Part shown: piece after piece, positions 11,451-22,740 of the stretch
Layout: each line of letters opens with the position of its first letter
Numbering within the stretch: position 1 is the first letter of the stretch
Origin: Heterotrichella gracilis
Taxonomy: Eukaryota; Sar; Xanthophyceae; Tribonematales; Xanthonemataceae
Assembly: GCA_032358255.1 (NCBI GenBank)
Contig: JAULBX010026730.1
Location: forward strand, 1 to 44,007
Length of the DNA: 44,007 nt
Direction of reading: 5' to 3'
Notes under the pieces: model-generated
What the model saw: the letters and a program-made list of their open reading frames with translations, nothing else
Database searches by the model: none
What the model was told of the DNA's origin: nothing
Position numbers and translations under genes: made by a program

Positions 11451-12979
11451 GGAGGACAAAAAAGTCGTTCCTTGAAGATGTGGGACAAATACTTTGAAGT
11501 CTGAGGCAGAAGTGGTTCATCTTGATGTTGTCAGCGCTGAATTTAAAATACAGCTACTTGTCATGGACAGCGATGACGTTGACCATGTCCACACATCAAC
11601 ACGCGTACCTTACTGGCAGCACAGCCACACGTGACATGACCGCCACTCTGGCTTACATTCCTTTGAGACTGAAAGCTGTAGAGTGTCATTTTGCAAGTGG
11701 GATTGGGAGGGCTGTATGGAAACAGCGCAGCACAGCAGTTGGGGCCACCTCAAGGGGGTCAACAGCTTGTTCCATGGTGTTTTACCTTGCGGGTAATTTG
11801 TGGAAGTGTACATGCCATGCACGAAGTGCAACTGCAAGTAATGCACGAATTTATGCATTGCTAGCAGGCTTATTCTTAAGTATTGTCTGTGCTGCAAAAG
11901 ATGATAAAACCCTAATCAAACCCTAACCCAACAAACCCAAAAATATTGGCCTCCTTTCCTGGGCAGAAAATTGGCGCGCCGCGGAAACTGAAGCAGGATT
12001 ACTTTAGCAGGTTGGTACCCCAAACCACACATCCGCCACGCCCATACTCTCCTAACAAACAGGTATTGGTAGCGTTGATGTGTGTGGTGTGTAGATGCAA
12101 GGCTTGCTGTGTCCCACCCAAAAGCCTTAGTACCCCCTCCACATTCGCGCTCCCCCCCGCGCAACTGAGAAACTTGCGCGCTTTCTTGATAACGGTAAGC
12201 TTCAAAAGCACATTGCAACGACTTTACTATGCCAAAGATTGTTGCGTTTGGACGGTTTGCGCTTGGCTAGGGAACCTTCCAGCCTTCCATGGCAGTGCAT
12301 GCATCTTTGCTTTTGTGCACAAAGAGAGGGGTAAGCTCGCTATTACTTCTGCTTTCGATGTATTGTCGAAACGGTAGTTCGTACCCTTGCTGCATTGCTG
12401 CTTTTTATCTTAGTGGCACTGTATTCGCTACGAACCTAGGGGTAGACATCAGTGCGTGACATCAGGGTTGCCAACCTTTCTAGTGTGCAAAGCACAGTGG
12501 CACCAGTCCCACGCCAACTCAGCACTGCAGCTGACTTGGCAAAAAGCTGCAAGCTCAGTTCTGAACCCTCTTTGTCCTGAGTTGTTGCTGTGTTTGGCAC
12601 CCAGTATAAGGCTCACCATAGTAGGTGGGACAGTTTCAAAATGGGGTGTGTCCTGTCTGCTGTCCAAGCACCCACTGTGGCTACTGCTCTCACCAGTGAC
12701 CTTCTTGCGTGTTTGCCTGATATTGATGTCTGGGTGTTTGTGTTGTGCAACACCATTGGCTGTCTAACCTGCAGTACAAATAGGGGAAGGCTCTCAGCTA
12801 ATCGCAACCTGGTTTGCCTTGCAGGGTGCACCAGGCAGCATGTGTGACTGGAAGTCTTGCCAGTTCAGCCATCCCGTCTAACTGCGGCATCCACAACCAG
12901 CTCAAGCTCCAAGTTCGCGACTGCAGCAAAGCACTGCGCTTCCCCCACCCACACAGCCCTGCCAGGGGCGACGCGTAGG
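11451..12979. other. Intergenic: 3' flank of PP28-like, 5' of Rab
   Basis: No further coding exon found. Open frames of 100-143 codons at 11522 and 11946 lack family resemblance and good codon texture. A CCCTAATCAAACCCTAACCC stretch near 11911 resembles telomere sequence. The region may hold a 5' UTR intron of the Rab gene. Confidence 0.45.
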
Positions 12980-13846
12980 ATGGGCACTGAAACAGTGTTT
13001 CTAGATGCCAGTGATAACTATGATTTCCTCTTCAAGGTGGTCCTGATTGGTGACTCTGGGGTGGGCAAAACCAACATTCTCAGCCGGTTTGTCCGGAACG
13101 AGTTCACCAACGAGTCAAAGTCCACAATTGGAGTGGAATTTGCAAGCAAAAGTATGCAGGTGGGGCCTTGCCTTGATGCGCTGCCCCTTTGCCTGTTCTG
13201 TATATGTCTTAAAGAGCTGTTCCACAATCACCAAGCCATATACCCAGCACGGTGCAGCAAACTTGAGGGAGTAGAACACCACTTGCCACCCAGCCCACTG
13301 TGTGCTCGCCCTGCTGCATAACAAGCTGCCGCGGCCTCCCGCCACCACTCACCTCCCACCCACCCACTCGCGCAGGTGGATGGCAAGATCCTCAAAGCCC
13401 AGATATGGGACACGGCTGGGCAGGAGCGGTACCGCGCCATCGTGACGGCCTACTACCGCGGCGCAGTGGGCGCCCTGCTGGTGTACGACATCACCCGCAA
13501 GGAGTCCTTTGCCAACCTGGAGAAGTGGCTGCGGGAGCTGCGCGACAACGCAGACCCCAAGATGGTGGTCATGCTGATCGGCAACAAGACGGATCTCAAC
13601 CACCTGCGGACGGTGTCCACCGCTGATGCCCTGGATTTTGCAAAGCTGGAGCGCCTGCTGTACCTGGAGACCTCAGCCCTCAACTCCAGCAACGTGGACC
13701 TGGCCTTTGCCACGCTGCTCAAGGAGATCTACCGGCAGTACCAGCGCAAGGACCTGGGTGGCAGCAACGAGCAGCCCATCACATTTGACTCACAGCCGGT
13801 GGACCTCACGGGTGGCGCGGGGCAGAAGCGGGGGTGCTGCGGGTGA
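12980..13846 (+). CDS. RAB11: Rab GTPase, Rab11/RabA type
   Basis: Two exons, 12980-13159 and 13376-13846, give 216 aa. All GTPase motifs are present: GDSGVGKT (24-31), switch I with T49 in [18 protein letters not shown] (71-77, catalytic Gln76), NKTD (130-133) and ETSAL (158-162). The sequences [15 protein letters not shown] and [14 protein letters not shown] are characteristic of the Rab11/plant RabA group, which acts in recycling-endosome and trans-Golgi-to-plasma-membrane traffic. The C-terminus is a hypervariable tail ending KRGCCG, a double-cysteine prenylation signal. The single phase-0 intron falls between switch I and switch II. A TGTAA at 14146-14150 is a candidate polyadenylation signal, about 300 bases after the stop. 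Confidence 0.95.
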
Positions 13847-15044
13847 TGTAGCTCCTGTAGTGTCACCTTTATCAGTATGGGGCGATGGGGAGCTGGTGGC
13901 AGCCCATATGCTGCAGATGGCTGGATTTGGGAGTCTTGGTGTAGTGACGAATTGGCGTGGAATGGGCAAGAAAGGGCTGATTCGTCAGCAATGGTGCTCT
14001 GGAGCAGCCTTGGAGCAGCCATGCAGCAACTTGGCGGCATGTGATGGAGCGCTCTTTGTGTGCTATTGGTTATGCAGGGCATGCCAGAGCATGCTCAGCA
14101 CAAGTCAACGTGGCTTGACATGGCAGCATGGGGTAAATCTAGCACTGTAACATGTTGTGAGTGTGGTGTGGTGTGGCGCTAATGGGTGTCCACCCTTGTA
14201 TGGTTTGTTAGAAAATGCTTTTCAAAACAATAACTGCTCATCCTATACCCTAACAATGCATATGCTTCCGCCCATGTGGAGACCTGACCAGCTTTGTGGG
14301 TGAACGCGATTACAAGATATGTTGTTGCACGTGACCCTTTCGTACATACAAAACCTTCCCTTGAACCCGCACTGTGCTCACGAGCAGAGTAGTATGACAC
14401 GCAACCGTTTCTTTGTTGACCTGATGATGCTTGCCAACTTCTACAATACCCATAGTATATTTCCTGTTTGCAATGACTTAACAGTGGCTCCAGGCTGGGC
14501 TGAGCGCTATGGCAACAGCAGAGCCCTAGAGTGCGTAATTTAAGCCTATAACTATGTTGTCGTGCGAGTAAACCAGGGAAGCGGGCTGTAACTACTCAAT
14601 ATATTCAAACAGATCATCTGATGACCTCGCCGCGGCGCTGATGTCACACAGCATCAGGCGCATGGATGCCAGCAACCCGTCCAGCCAACGTTGACCTATA
14701 GATCCTATCGTAACCCCCCTTTGCATTTGGGCCAGAACGAAACCATGGGCTCTGTAGTATTAATACCCACAAGACACCCCAGTCCTGCCATTGGTGCACA
14801 CTGAACCCGTACAGTACAGCACACGTTCTTTGCAGTGCGAATGGCACCTCTTTGCCTCGACTGTAGACTTACAACACCAGCTCAAGCACAGCATGTGTTG
14901 GGCGCACATCTATGCTGCACAATAAAGCTCTCGGTGAACCCTTCAAGAGTGTAACACGTGAAAGCAGGCAGATGCAACAGCTTCAGTGGCTTGACATGCC
15001 TGGAACATTGGCTCACTTGGTGTCCTGAGGGGCCATACACCACC
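13847..15044. other. Intergenic between Rab and UPF0060 genes
   Basis: Holds the 3' UTR of the Rab gene and the promoter of the UPF0060 gene. No exon is supported: a 174-codon frame starting at 13626 overlaps the Rab coding exon in another reading frame and runs into its 3' UTR. Confidence 0.5.
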
Positions 15045-15871
15045 ATGGACACCACCGCTCTCCCTGCCGTTGCCCCAGCCCCTGCACCAGACTCAGGGGA
15101 CAAGACGACGCAGTGGACGGCTGGAAACATCGCTCTGTCCATATTCCTATTTCTAGTTGCAGGCGTGGCTGAGATAGGCGGTGGATGGCTGGTGTGGCAG
15201 GCGTTGAAGGTGGGTGGCATGCTGTAATCCTAATTACGTAAAATGGTTAGCACTTGACACCGCATGTTGTGCTATTTCTTTCCGTCCACGTAATCTTCTG
15301 GAGAATTGTGGTTGAATTACGTGCATGCCTGGTGCAGAGCAAGCAGCCGTGGTGGTGGGCACTGCTTGGCGGTGTAGTGTTGTTTTGCTATGGGGTCATC
15401 CCAACCTTCCAGCCCGTGGACAACTTTGGACGAGTGTACGCTGTGTACGGTGGCTTCTTCATAGTCCTGTCGTACCTATGGGGGTGGGCGGTCGACGGGG
15501 ACCGGCCAGACATCGGTGAGTACGGATGCATGCATGCATGTGCAAAACCCATATGCATGCATGCAATCGCCCTGTAGGGACCGCGGCAGGTTGACAAAAC
15601 TGCGCTTCTGCACACTGTGATATATGCCCACAAACTATAGCCCACCGGTTTGTAGCGTGGTCATAAATTCTCACGCCGGCATCACACTGTGTGCATCTCA
15701 AAAGACAACGTTCATGCTGACTCAACCAAACAGCACAGACTTGCCATTGTGGAACTTGGGCAACCAACACGTGAAATGCAACTATGGCTGTGTGATCTTG
15801 CAGGTGACTGGGTTGGTTCAGCTATTGCTATAGTGGGAGTAATACTGGCATGGTTCTGGCCGAGGGGCTGA
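15045..15871 (+). CDS. UPF0060 (YnfA-type) small membrane protein
   Basis: Three exons (15045-15209, 15338-15515, 15804-15871) give 136 aa. The first 25 or so residues are a Pro/Ala-rich, unlike-bacterial extension. The rest matches the bacterial UPF0060/YnfA family: FLFLVAGVAEIGGGWLVW, LQP-like TFQPVDNFGRVYAVYGG, a third span YLWGWAVDGDRPDIGDWVG, and a fourth span ending AWFWPR. Four membrane spans are expected. The family belongs to the small-multidrug-resistance fold; its transport role is only partly known in bacteria. Both introns have standard ends (phases 0 and 1) and the join restores the conserved DGxRP..DxxG motif exactly, so this is a nuclear gene and not bacterial contamination. 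It converges on HCF101 with only 185 bp between stop codons. Confidence 0.88.
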
Positions 15872-15948
15872 TGGCACCACCAACCAGCCGTTCACTGCAG
15901 TCATATCTGACATTATTTTGAATGAATCAAACAGCATTGGCCGTTCAG

Positions 15949-15953
15949 TGTAA
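15949..15953 (+). terminator. Candidate TGTAA polyadenylation signal
   Basis: TGTAA, the usual green-algal polyadenylation signal, occurs 78 bases after the UPF0060 stop codon and before the end of the converging HCF101 gene. The motif is short, so chance occurrence is possible. Confidence 0.35.
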
Positions 15954-16056
15954 TTGTTGGCCTCAATGCGCACTCCAGCCCAGGAGGGGTTGTGGCAGGG
16001 TACCAGCAATGCCAGCCTGTCATCCTGGGAACCCTAAGGGTTTAAGCAGGCGGGCC

Positions 16057-19000
16057 CTAGGGTTTTGCCACCAGCAGCTCCGGAGCCACCTCCTCAATCT
16101 GCGGTGTGGCCAGGGGCAGCTCCACCCTAGGTAGGGTTTCAAGGAGCTCATAGGGTGCAACCTGGACAGGGGAAGGAACGTGCAGTCAAGTCTCCAAATT
16201 ATTGGCGATGGAAGGGTTTTCAGTTGGTAGTGAGATGCTGCATTTTCTTATGTCCTTTGATTTGGGTGCTTGCTATAGGGGCAGCACAACTCCCTGCACG
16301 GGGATTCGTCCATCCTCAGCTGCGGCGCACTTCTTCGCTTACTTTGATATTATGTTTGTGTTAAGCGCAGGCCCAGGGGCATACTCCACATGGACAGATA
16401 TATATCCGGGTGGCTTTGTTATTTTGTTTATAGGTTCAAGTGTTTGTCTACATTCATGACCGGGCCATGCAATGGGCGGAAATGTAATTACCAATCGATT
16501 GTGAGTACACATGCTCCATATGGCAACGCTCACGTTGTCAAGTTGATATGCAAATGCACTTTATTAAGTTTGATACTTTAGGCTGCTACTCCAAGGCAAA
16601 CATTGGTCTAGACCTTCCGTGTGAGGTCCATACCCACCTGGCCCACCTGGCCTAACATAGACCCTAGCCATTTACCTCTATATAAATGGATAGGGTCAGG
16701 GTTTGGCTAGAGCACTGGGAATCGGCCGGGGATGGACGGTGCTTGGTGAATTAATAATGTTACAACGCAATCAACATTTATTCATGGTTGCTAGAGCCAA
16801 ACCCTCGTGAAGACCCTGCCCACCCACCTGGTTGAACCCATCCTCCCACGTGATCTGCACCGCGTAATTGCCAAGGGGAACAATAGATGCTGGGCGCACG
16901 TCGTCAGAAATGTCGTCATCGCGCAGTGTGCGCACCCCCGTCCACTCATCTATTGACTTTGCCGAGGTGTCCGCCCGCCGCACAGTGGCGGGGTCGAGGG
17001 CGAAGGGGGCAGTGCCTGCAAATCAAGGTGGGCCACAGTCATGATCAAGGGGACGGGATAGCACAGGATGGGTGGAGGGACCTATAGTTAGGTGTAAACA
17101 GACTGTGTCGGACTTTGCACATCACCCCATTATTTCTGTTTGATTCTACCGTATGTGATGAACAAAAAAACATGTGGATGGGATGTGGAGCATAATTGAG
17201 GAGATTTGAGATGGACGCGGCCACCTGCAGGTGCGGCGGGTGGTGCAGTGGTTTAGAGTACATTGTGGCTGACACAGTTTGGACCACATGCGGCATGCCA
17301 TGCCCGTCACAGGTGAACTTTCACAAGCTCCCGCCCTTTTCCCCCACCTGCCAGCTCCACCACCACCACGTCCCCGTCCAGTTTCACCGCATTCCTCTCC
17401 GCCACCTTGAGCTTGGCCACCTCCCGCACCACCGCTGCGCCAAGCTCCATGAAGCGCCGGCTGGTCTCGCAGGCAGGCGAGGAAACAACAAGGGGCTGGC
17501 CGCCTGGGAAGGGAAAGGGGGTCAAGTGCGTGGGTGGGGGGTCAACAGTGGGGGAGGGAGAGAGGGTGCAGAAGGGCATTGTCATGGTGGTGAAGGCAAG
17601 GGGGGGGTTGCTGCCTGATGAGTGGTCACGGTGGCGTGGGAAGGGATGCACAGTGCTACTGCCAGGCTAGTTGCTGTTGCAAAATTGTGGTGTTTGTGCC
17701 AATGGCGCAATTTATTGCTGCTATGGTGTGCCACTGCATGGTGTGCCAAGTATAGCTGTAAGAAAACCTTAACACAGGGTTTGTTGGGTGTTCACCGCAC
17801 CATCTCCTGCTGCAGATAGGTCAGGCTCGATGGGGAACCGAACCAGATTCGGCAGCCCAAAGTCCCGAACAATCCTGTCCCCAGATCCTGTCCCAAAGGG
17901 GTAGTACCGCTTTCCATCTCCGTCAAAGTATGACATGTTCTCCACCACAGCCACACAAGGCACCTGGAAAAGGAACCATTGGTCAAAGGCCACTGCACAC
18001 CCCATGCTCCACTTACAAACTGCGTACCAATCTCATTTCAGCGCTCGCAAACATAGTGTTTGTGGGGGCAACTAAAGAGTGCATGGGTGTCACCAAAACG
18101 GACTACATACAAGAAAGCACAGGCCAGGGGCACATCACATAACAGGGTTCAGCACATGCGCATGAAATTTCTCAGCCCTCATGCGTTTCCAATAAAAAAG
18201 TGAACCCGGATTATGTAGATGACTAGGTCATGTGCACTGATGACTCCACACATGTCCAGCAAACCATCTACAGACCCTTCACAGAGCCCTACCTTGAGCC
18301 GTGCAAACATGCGGATGCCCTTCGCCACATCAATGAACGCCAGCTTCTGAGGCGTGGTCACGATCACCGCCGCACTGAACGACACAGTCTGGCACAGCGT
18401 GAGCTGTATGTCCCCAGTGCCAGGGGGGAAATCCACCACCAGGTAGTCCAGGTCGCCCCACTCACTGGTCAGCAGCAGCTGCTGGATGAGCCCTAAACAA
18501 GGGTTTTGGGAGGCGGTAAAAGGTGGTGGTGGGTGTGGGGGTGGGTGTAGATGAGTGTGTGGTGGTCAGTGCGCCATTACTGGGCAAGAGGTATGTGGCT
18601 GTCACCATAATGATACGCAAATAGGATGCAGGTGCGCACTGCCAACCAGAAAATGCTACAATTTCCCATTCCCCCCACCTGACACCATGGGTCCCCGCAT
18701 GATTGCGCTCCCTTGGCCGGCAAACCCGAATGACACCACCTTCACACCCTCGTACTCCGTGGGGGTGATGGCCTGCGAGCGGAGGGTAGAAGGTGGATGG
18801 TAGTGATGATGATCTAGTGGCGGTGCCATGGATGGGCGAAAGACTGTCGCAGCATCCCAAATGTGTGTCATCAAGGGCACCTACCCAGCCCTAGCCACCC
18901 GCACCTTTGTCTCTGGGTTCATCTGCAGCACCCGGATCTCTGGGCTGACCATGGTGGGCAGGGATGGCCCGTACACATCAGCATCAAACAGGCCAACCTT

Positions 19001-20730
19001 GGCACCCATCTGAGCCAGGGTGTAAGCAAGGTTGACGGACACAGTGGATTTGCCCACGCCTGCGGGGGAGTAAGGCGGGGTGGGTGGAGGGTGCAGCGGT
19101 TGCTGGGGGTTGTACTGGGTGGTGCCTGATGAGGAAGTATGCAATGCATGCGGTGGCCACAGATATTAGTTCCTGTACATGCTCTACAGGAGTGCATGCC
19201 GTGTGCCCGCTGCTGCTGGATGCATCCCAACTAAGGCATGCTGTTGTAACTGTAAACCTACCGATTTTACAAGGCAATGATGTGCGCCCACTGCAGACCA
19301 TATCGCCAGCAGCCATCGGGCATGGGCTGGACACCCCCGCTCCTTCACACTACGACAATGCGTTGATGGAATACCTACCCCAAGATAATCCCGATTTTAA
19401 TCGGGAAGCCTGACTGACGAGCCCACCGTCTAAGGCCACCCCACTCCCACCAATCCCTGACCAGCCACCCACCTCCTTTACACGAGGACACCGCAATGAT
19501 GTGCGCCACCCGCTGCAGGCCATGTGGCCGCCCGTCATCGGGCATCAGTGGGCGGGGGGGCTGCGCGCTCATGGTGAGTGCGACACTGGACACCCAGGGG
19601 AGGGCAGAGACCACCTCCTTGGCCTGGTGGGGAGGGCGGGGTTGGGTGTTGGTGCAGGAGGGGGGGGCAATGGTAGGGGATACAATGGTCGGTGACGCCA
19701 TGCCCTCGATTTTGACTGCTGTTCCTTCACCCACGCTCCTATTTCAGGACTGGCAATTCACAAATATGTATGCAACACTATCAGGCCACTGGCACTGTTC
19801 CATGTCACATAGATGAGATGTATACTTCCTTTCTGTAATTATTGCTTTATTATTTATTTTTTTACTTTATTGTTTATTAACTATCCTCACCTGGCGCTCA
19901 AACTCGTCTTTGATTGGGCAGGCAGGGGTGGTCAACTCAAGGCGGAAAGACACCGACCCAGCATCGCCATCCACACGCAGATCCTTGACAAACCCACATG
20001 TCACAATGTCCTGCCCGAAATCTGGGTCGATGATTTGGCGTAGCGCGTCCAGCACCTGGTCTTCAAGGGGAGGCGCAGTGCCGGCGGGAGTGGCGCTGGC
20101 CTGGGAAATGGAATGGGGCTTTTAGGGCCCAGGGACGAGGGTGTTGGCTGCACCGCTGACCACATGTCGAGTTGGTTGGTCATGGATCACTGCTTGCCGA
20201 TTAAGCACCCATCTATTTGCACACCGTTGGGTTGCACAGAGGTTTGCAGGGGTCGGCATTGCATGACCCCCAGGCAATCTAGGATTGCCACCACCAATGC
20301 CGTTCCTAATTGCCGTTGCCATGCCTAAATGCGATGCCATGCCATTCAGACCATCACACGGCGAACCCACGTTAAATATGTGACCCTAAAATAGTGGCGC
20401 AAAATCCACCTATATGTCGCCACCGCCACCGTTATCGCCTCCACCTCCCTATTTTAAATCCTGCAGGGCTTGCCACTGGGATGGACACATACCATGCACA
20501 CCCTCCACTCCCTTTCATATGCGGCCAGCGTACAATGCTGTGTGTGGCCATACCTGCGTGTGTACCCGGGTGCTCAGCTGCCCGCCCTGCCCCTGGCGCC
20601 ATGGTAGCCGCTGCACCCTTAGCCGTGCGCCATGCCCCCAGGTGGCGGGCGCCAATGGGGCAATGGCTTTGTTGCACAGGGGAGCACAGCGTGCATGGGG
20701 CTGACGTTGCGCAGGCTGCTGGTTGAGAGC
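16057..20730 (-). CDS. HCF101: HCF101, plastid Fe-S carrier P-loop NTPase (5' end missing)
   Basis: Minus-strand exons in order: 20730-20554 (tentative), 20100-19891, 19623-19473, 19059-18905, 18772-18679, 18492-18293, 17963-17801, 17503-17348, 17015-16828, 16161-16057. All phases agree; 532 codons precede the stop. Domain order is that of HCF101, which delivers 4Fe-4S clusters to photosystem I. An MIP18/DUF59 domain has [19 protein letters not shown] and [13 protein letters not shown] Mrp/NBP35 ATPase follows, with Walker A CKGGVGKST split by an intron, [26 protein letters not shown] and [18 protein letters not shown]971 domain has LDPATVRR and [20 protein letters not shown]. The tentative first exon is Arg-rich and nearly free of acids, like a transit peptide, but has no ATG, so a start exon lies further upstream. 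Exon 8 must end at GGCAG/GTGGGG to keep frame. Confidence 0.93.
19258..19335 (-). pseudogene. Decayed partial copy of HCF101 exon 3 inside the next intron
   Basis: The stretch parallels the 3' half of the exon at 19473-19623, offset by about 219-221 bases. Both share CAATGATGTGCGCC and CATCGGGCAT in the same order. Read on the minus strand the copy gives MPD.., YGLQ, AHIIA in the same order as the real exon ([20 protein letters not shown]), then hits stop codons where the exon has its donor. It looks like a duplicated and degenerate exon edge. Confidence 0.65.
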
Positions 20731-22740
20731 CTGCAGGTGTGGTTTTAGGGTGAAGGGTTTAGGGTTCACCTACTTCAGACGACGGCCTGGTGCAAAGCAG
20801 CTATTGGTGCCAGTGTAGTTCACAGGATTGGCGCAGAATGGAGCAGCAAGTACTGTGAACCTCAAATGGTTGGACAAAGAGTTGCCTCATTCTTCCACCC
20901 TCCCATGTGGGTTGGTATTGGTGGGTTTTGCATGCATAATGCCCTTGGATTCCATACCTTGCTCAGCACATTTTGACGGCCTATTGCTGCTTGCTGCATT
21001 GTGCGCGGTCTATTGCGACTGTATATGTCAAAGCACTGTTAGGTTACAGCGCGCTTGGGGTAGAGCTAGTGTGTGTTACTGCCTTGGTAGCCTATATGAC
21101 AGATATGGCCACCACAAAAATAGGGTAGCTAACTGGTGTAGACGCTCCAGTAGACTTCTATTTAGAACACGAGACCCATAGAAAGTGCCCTCCGGGTTGG
21201 AGTTGGGGCTTGGCCAACGGGTTTGAGTATTGGGTGTGTTGGTGGCTTGTATTTGCGATGCACCCAAAGGGGGTGGAGTAATTCTGGGCTGACGCGACGT
21301 GGTGCAGGCAAATGCTGCGTCTAGAGCTTCGTGACCTGAACCCACGCCGTGTGGAAGTGCGGGAATGAGAAGATAAGTTTTGGCAGCAAGAAGCTTATCC
21401 AGGCAGGGTGTACAGCCGCCGACGAGCCGTTCATCGCCGCATTGCGACGGAATGGAATCCCCGAAACCACCGTTGGGGCCGTTCATCTGTGAATTCTCTA
21501 GTGCAGCCTGCAATTCTAGTCTGTGAAGCAAGATTACTGATGGCGGTGCTGGCACCACTCGGCGGCAGGGTTTTGCGGGTGCCGCCAGACCTGCCGCCAG
21601 GCGGACTCAGCATCAATTGCTGACATGGCACCGTCACAGCGTGCCAAGTGTCAAGAATTGCCTCAGCTGGGCCACGTGAACACTCAACAGTTGGGGGGCA
21701 TTTTTGGGTTCCTTGTTGTTGACCCGTTATGAGACCGTGATGGAGAGCAAAAGCTGTATAACGTGGTTGAAGCCTGATTGCATCTGAGAGTTCACGGCGT
21801 AAAACTGTGTGCACTTATGTCGTGGGAGCAAGACTTGGCCTTTCTGAAACCACACAGGCGAACAGGTGCATGCTTACTTGCACGCTTGCAAGCACACCCT
21901 GCTGCTTTTTTGTGCTGGCTGAACCCTGCACAATAGGCCTATTAGGCAACCATTGGGTACATGGGCTTGGCTGGGCTCTGACGTGAAGTCTAATAGGCTT
22001 GAGTGACCGGCACAGTGATAATAAGCAGGAGATAGGTGACTGGCTCATCTCACCGACTCAACAACATTCAGGTATGCCAAGCCTGGGTGCGCAGCTCTGC
22101 GAAATACGCTCGGAACTTGGTTCCAACCCGACTTTGCCCCGAGTACTGGGCCGGCACTTCGGCTCGCACAGCCTTGCATCATTTTAATGGGCTGTGCAAA
22201 GCTGACGTATCCCGTATCAGTATCCGTACGCTAGCGGCTGGGCTGCCCTCTAGATATTCCGTGGGTGCTAAACCGCGAACCATTTCGGCGACTGTTGGGT
22301 TCATAAGCCTTCCACGAACGGGTGGCTCTTCTAGAGAAGACTGTCTCGGCATCGCACATTGCGTTGATGCTTGCAGCATGCTGGCGCACACCTGGCTTCC
22401 CCTGGGCAAAAGCTTCACCCTAAAGCTGTATTCGAAGTCAACATGCGGCCCGTACCCTGCTTATTTCCGCCAGGGATGTTCAAAAGAATATTTGTACTCT
22501 GGAACCACCGATGAAGTTGGTCCAGGGCTTGGTCTGTGCTGGGTGGTGGTCTGTTGGTATTTCTCGTACCACGTACTGGGAGATGAGCAGCTTGTGGGCC
22601 ACGTGGCCCCATTGTTTGCATGTTGTCAACCCCCCGCTCTGCTGCTATGGCTGCCCCTCTGAAACCCACTTTCCTGCCTACAGGTGCAGGGAGTGCTAAA
22701 CCCTATTCAAAGCTCAAAACCCTAGCAGACACCGCACAGA
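20731..22740. other. Divergent spacer HCF101 / ABCG; no confident gene
   Basis: This 2-kb stretch should contain the missing HCF101 start exon and both promoters. It also holds an uninterrupted 208-codon plus-strand frame (22036-22662) and overlapping minus-strand frames of 127-160 codons at 21076-21814. None resembles a family I know, and they may be chance frames in GC-rich DNA or remnants of a lost gene. AGGGTTTAGGGTT-like telomere motifs occur near 20750. Confidence 0.4.

Noticed and set aside
11522..12377. Two open frames of 134 and 143 codons after the PP28-like gene
   Set aside because: No splice logic, no family resemblance, residue mix like untranslated sequence.
16162..16827. End of HCF101 at the stop shortly after GFNQVGGQG (16771)
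   Set aside because: A GTGGGTGG donor right after GFNQ joins in frame to VAPYELLE at 16161, which matches the family's C-terminus; the nearer stop is intron read-through.
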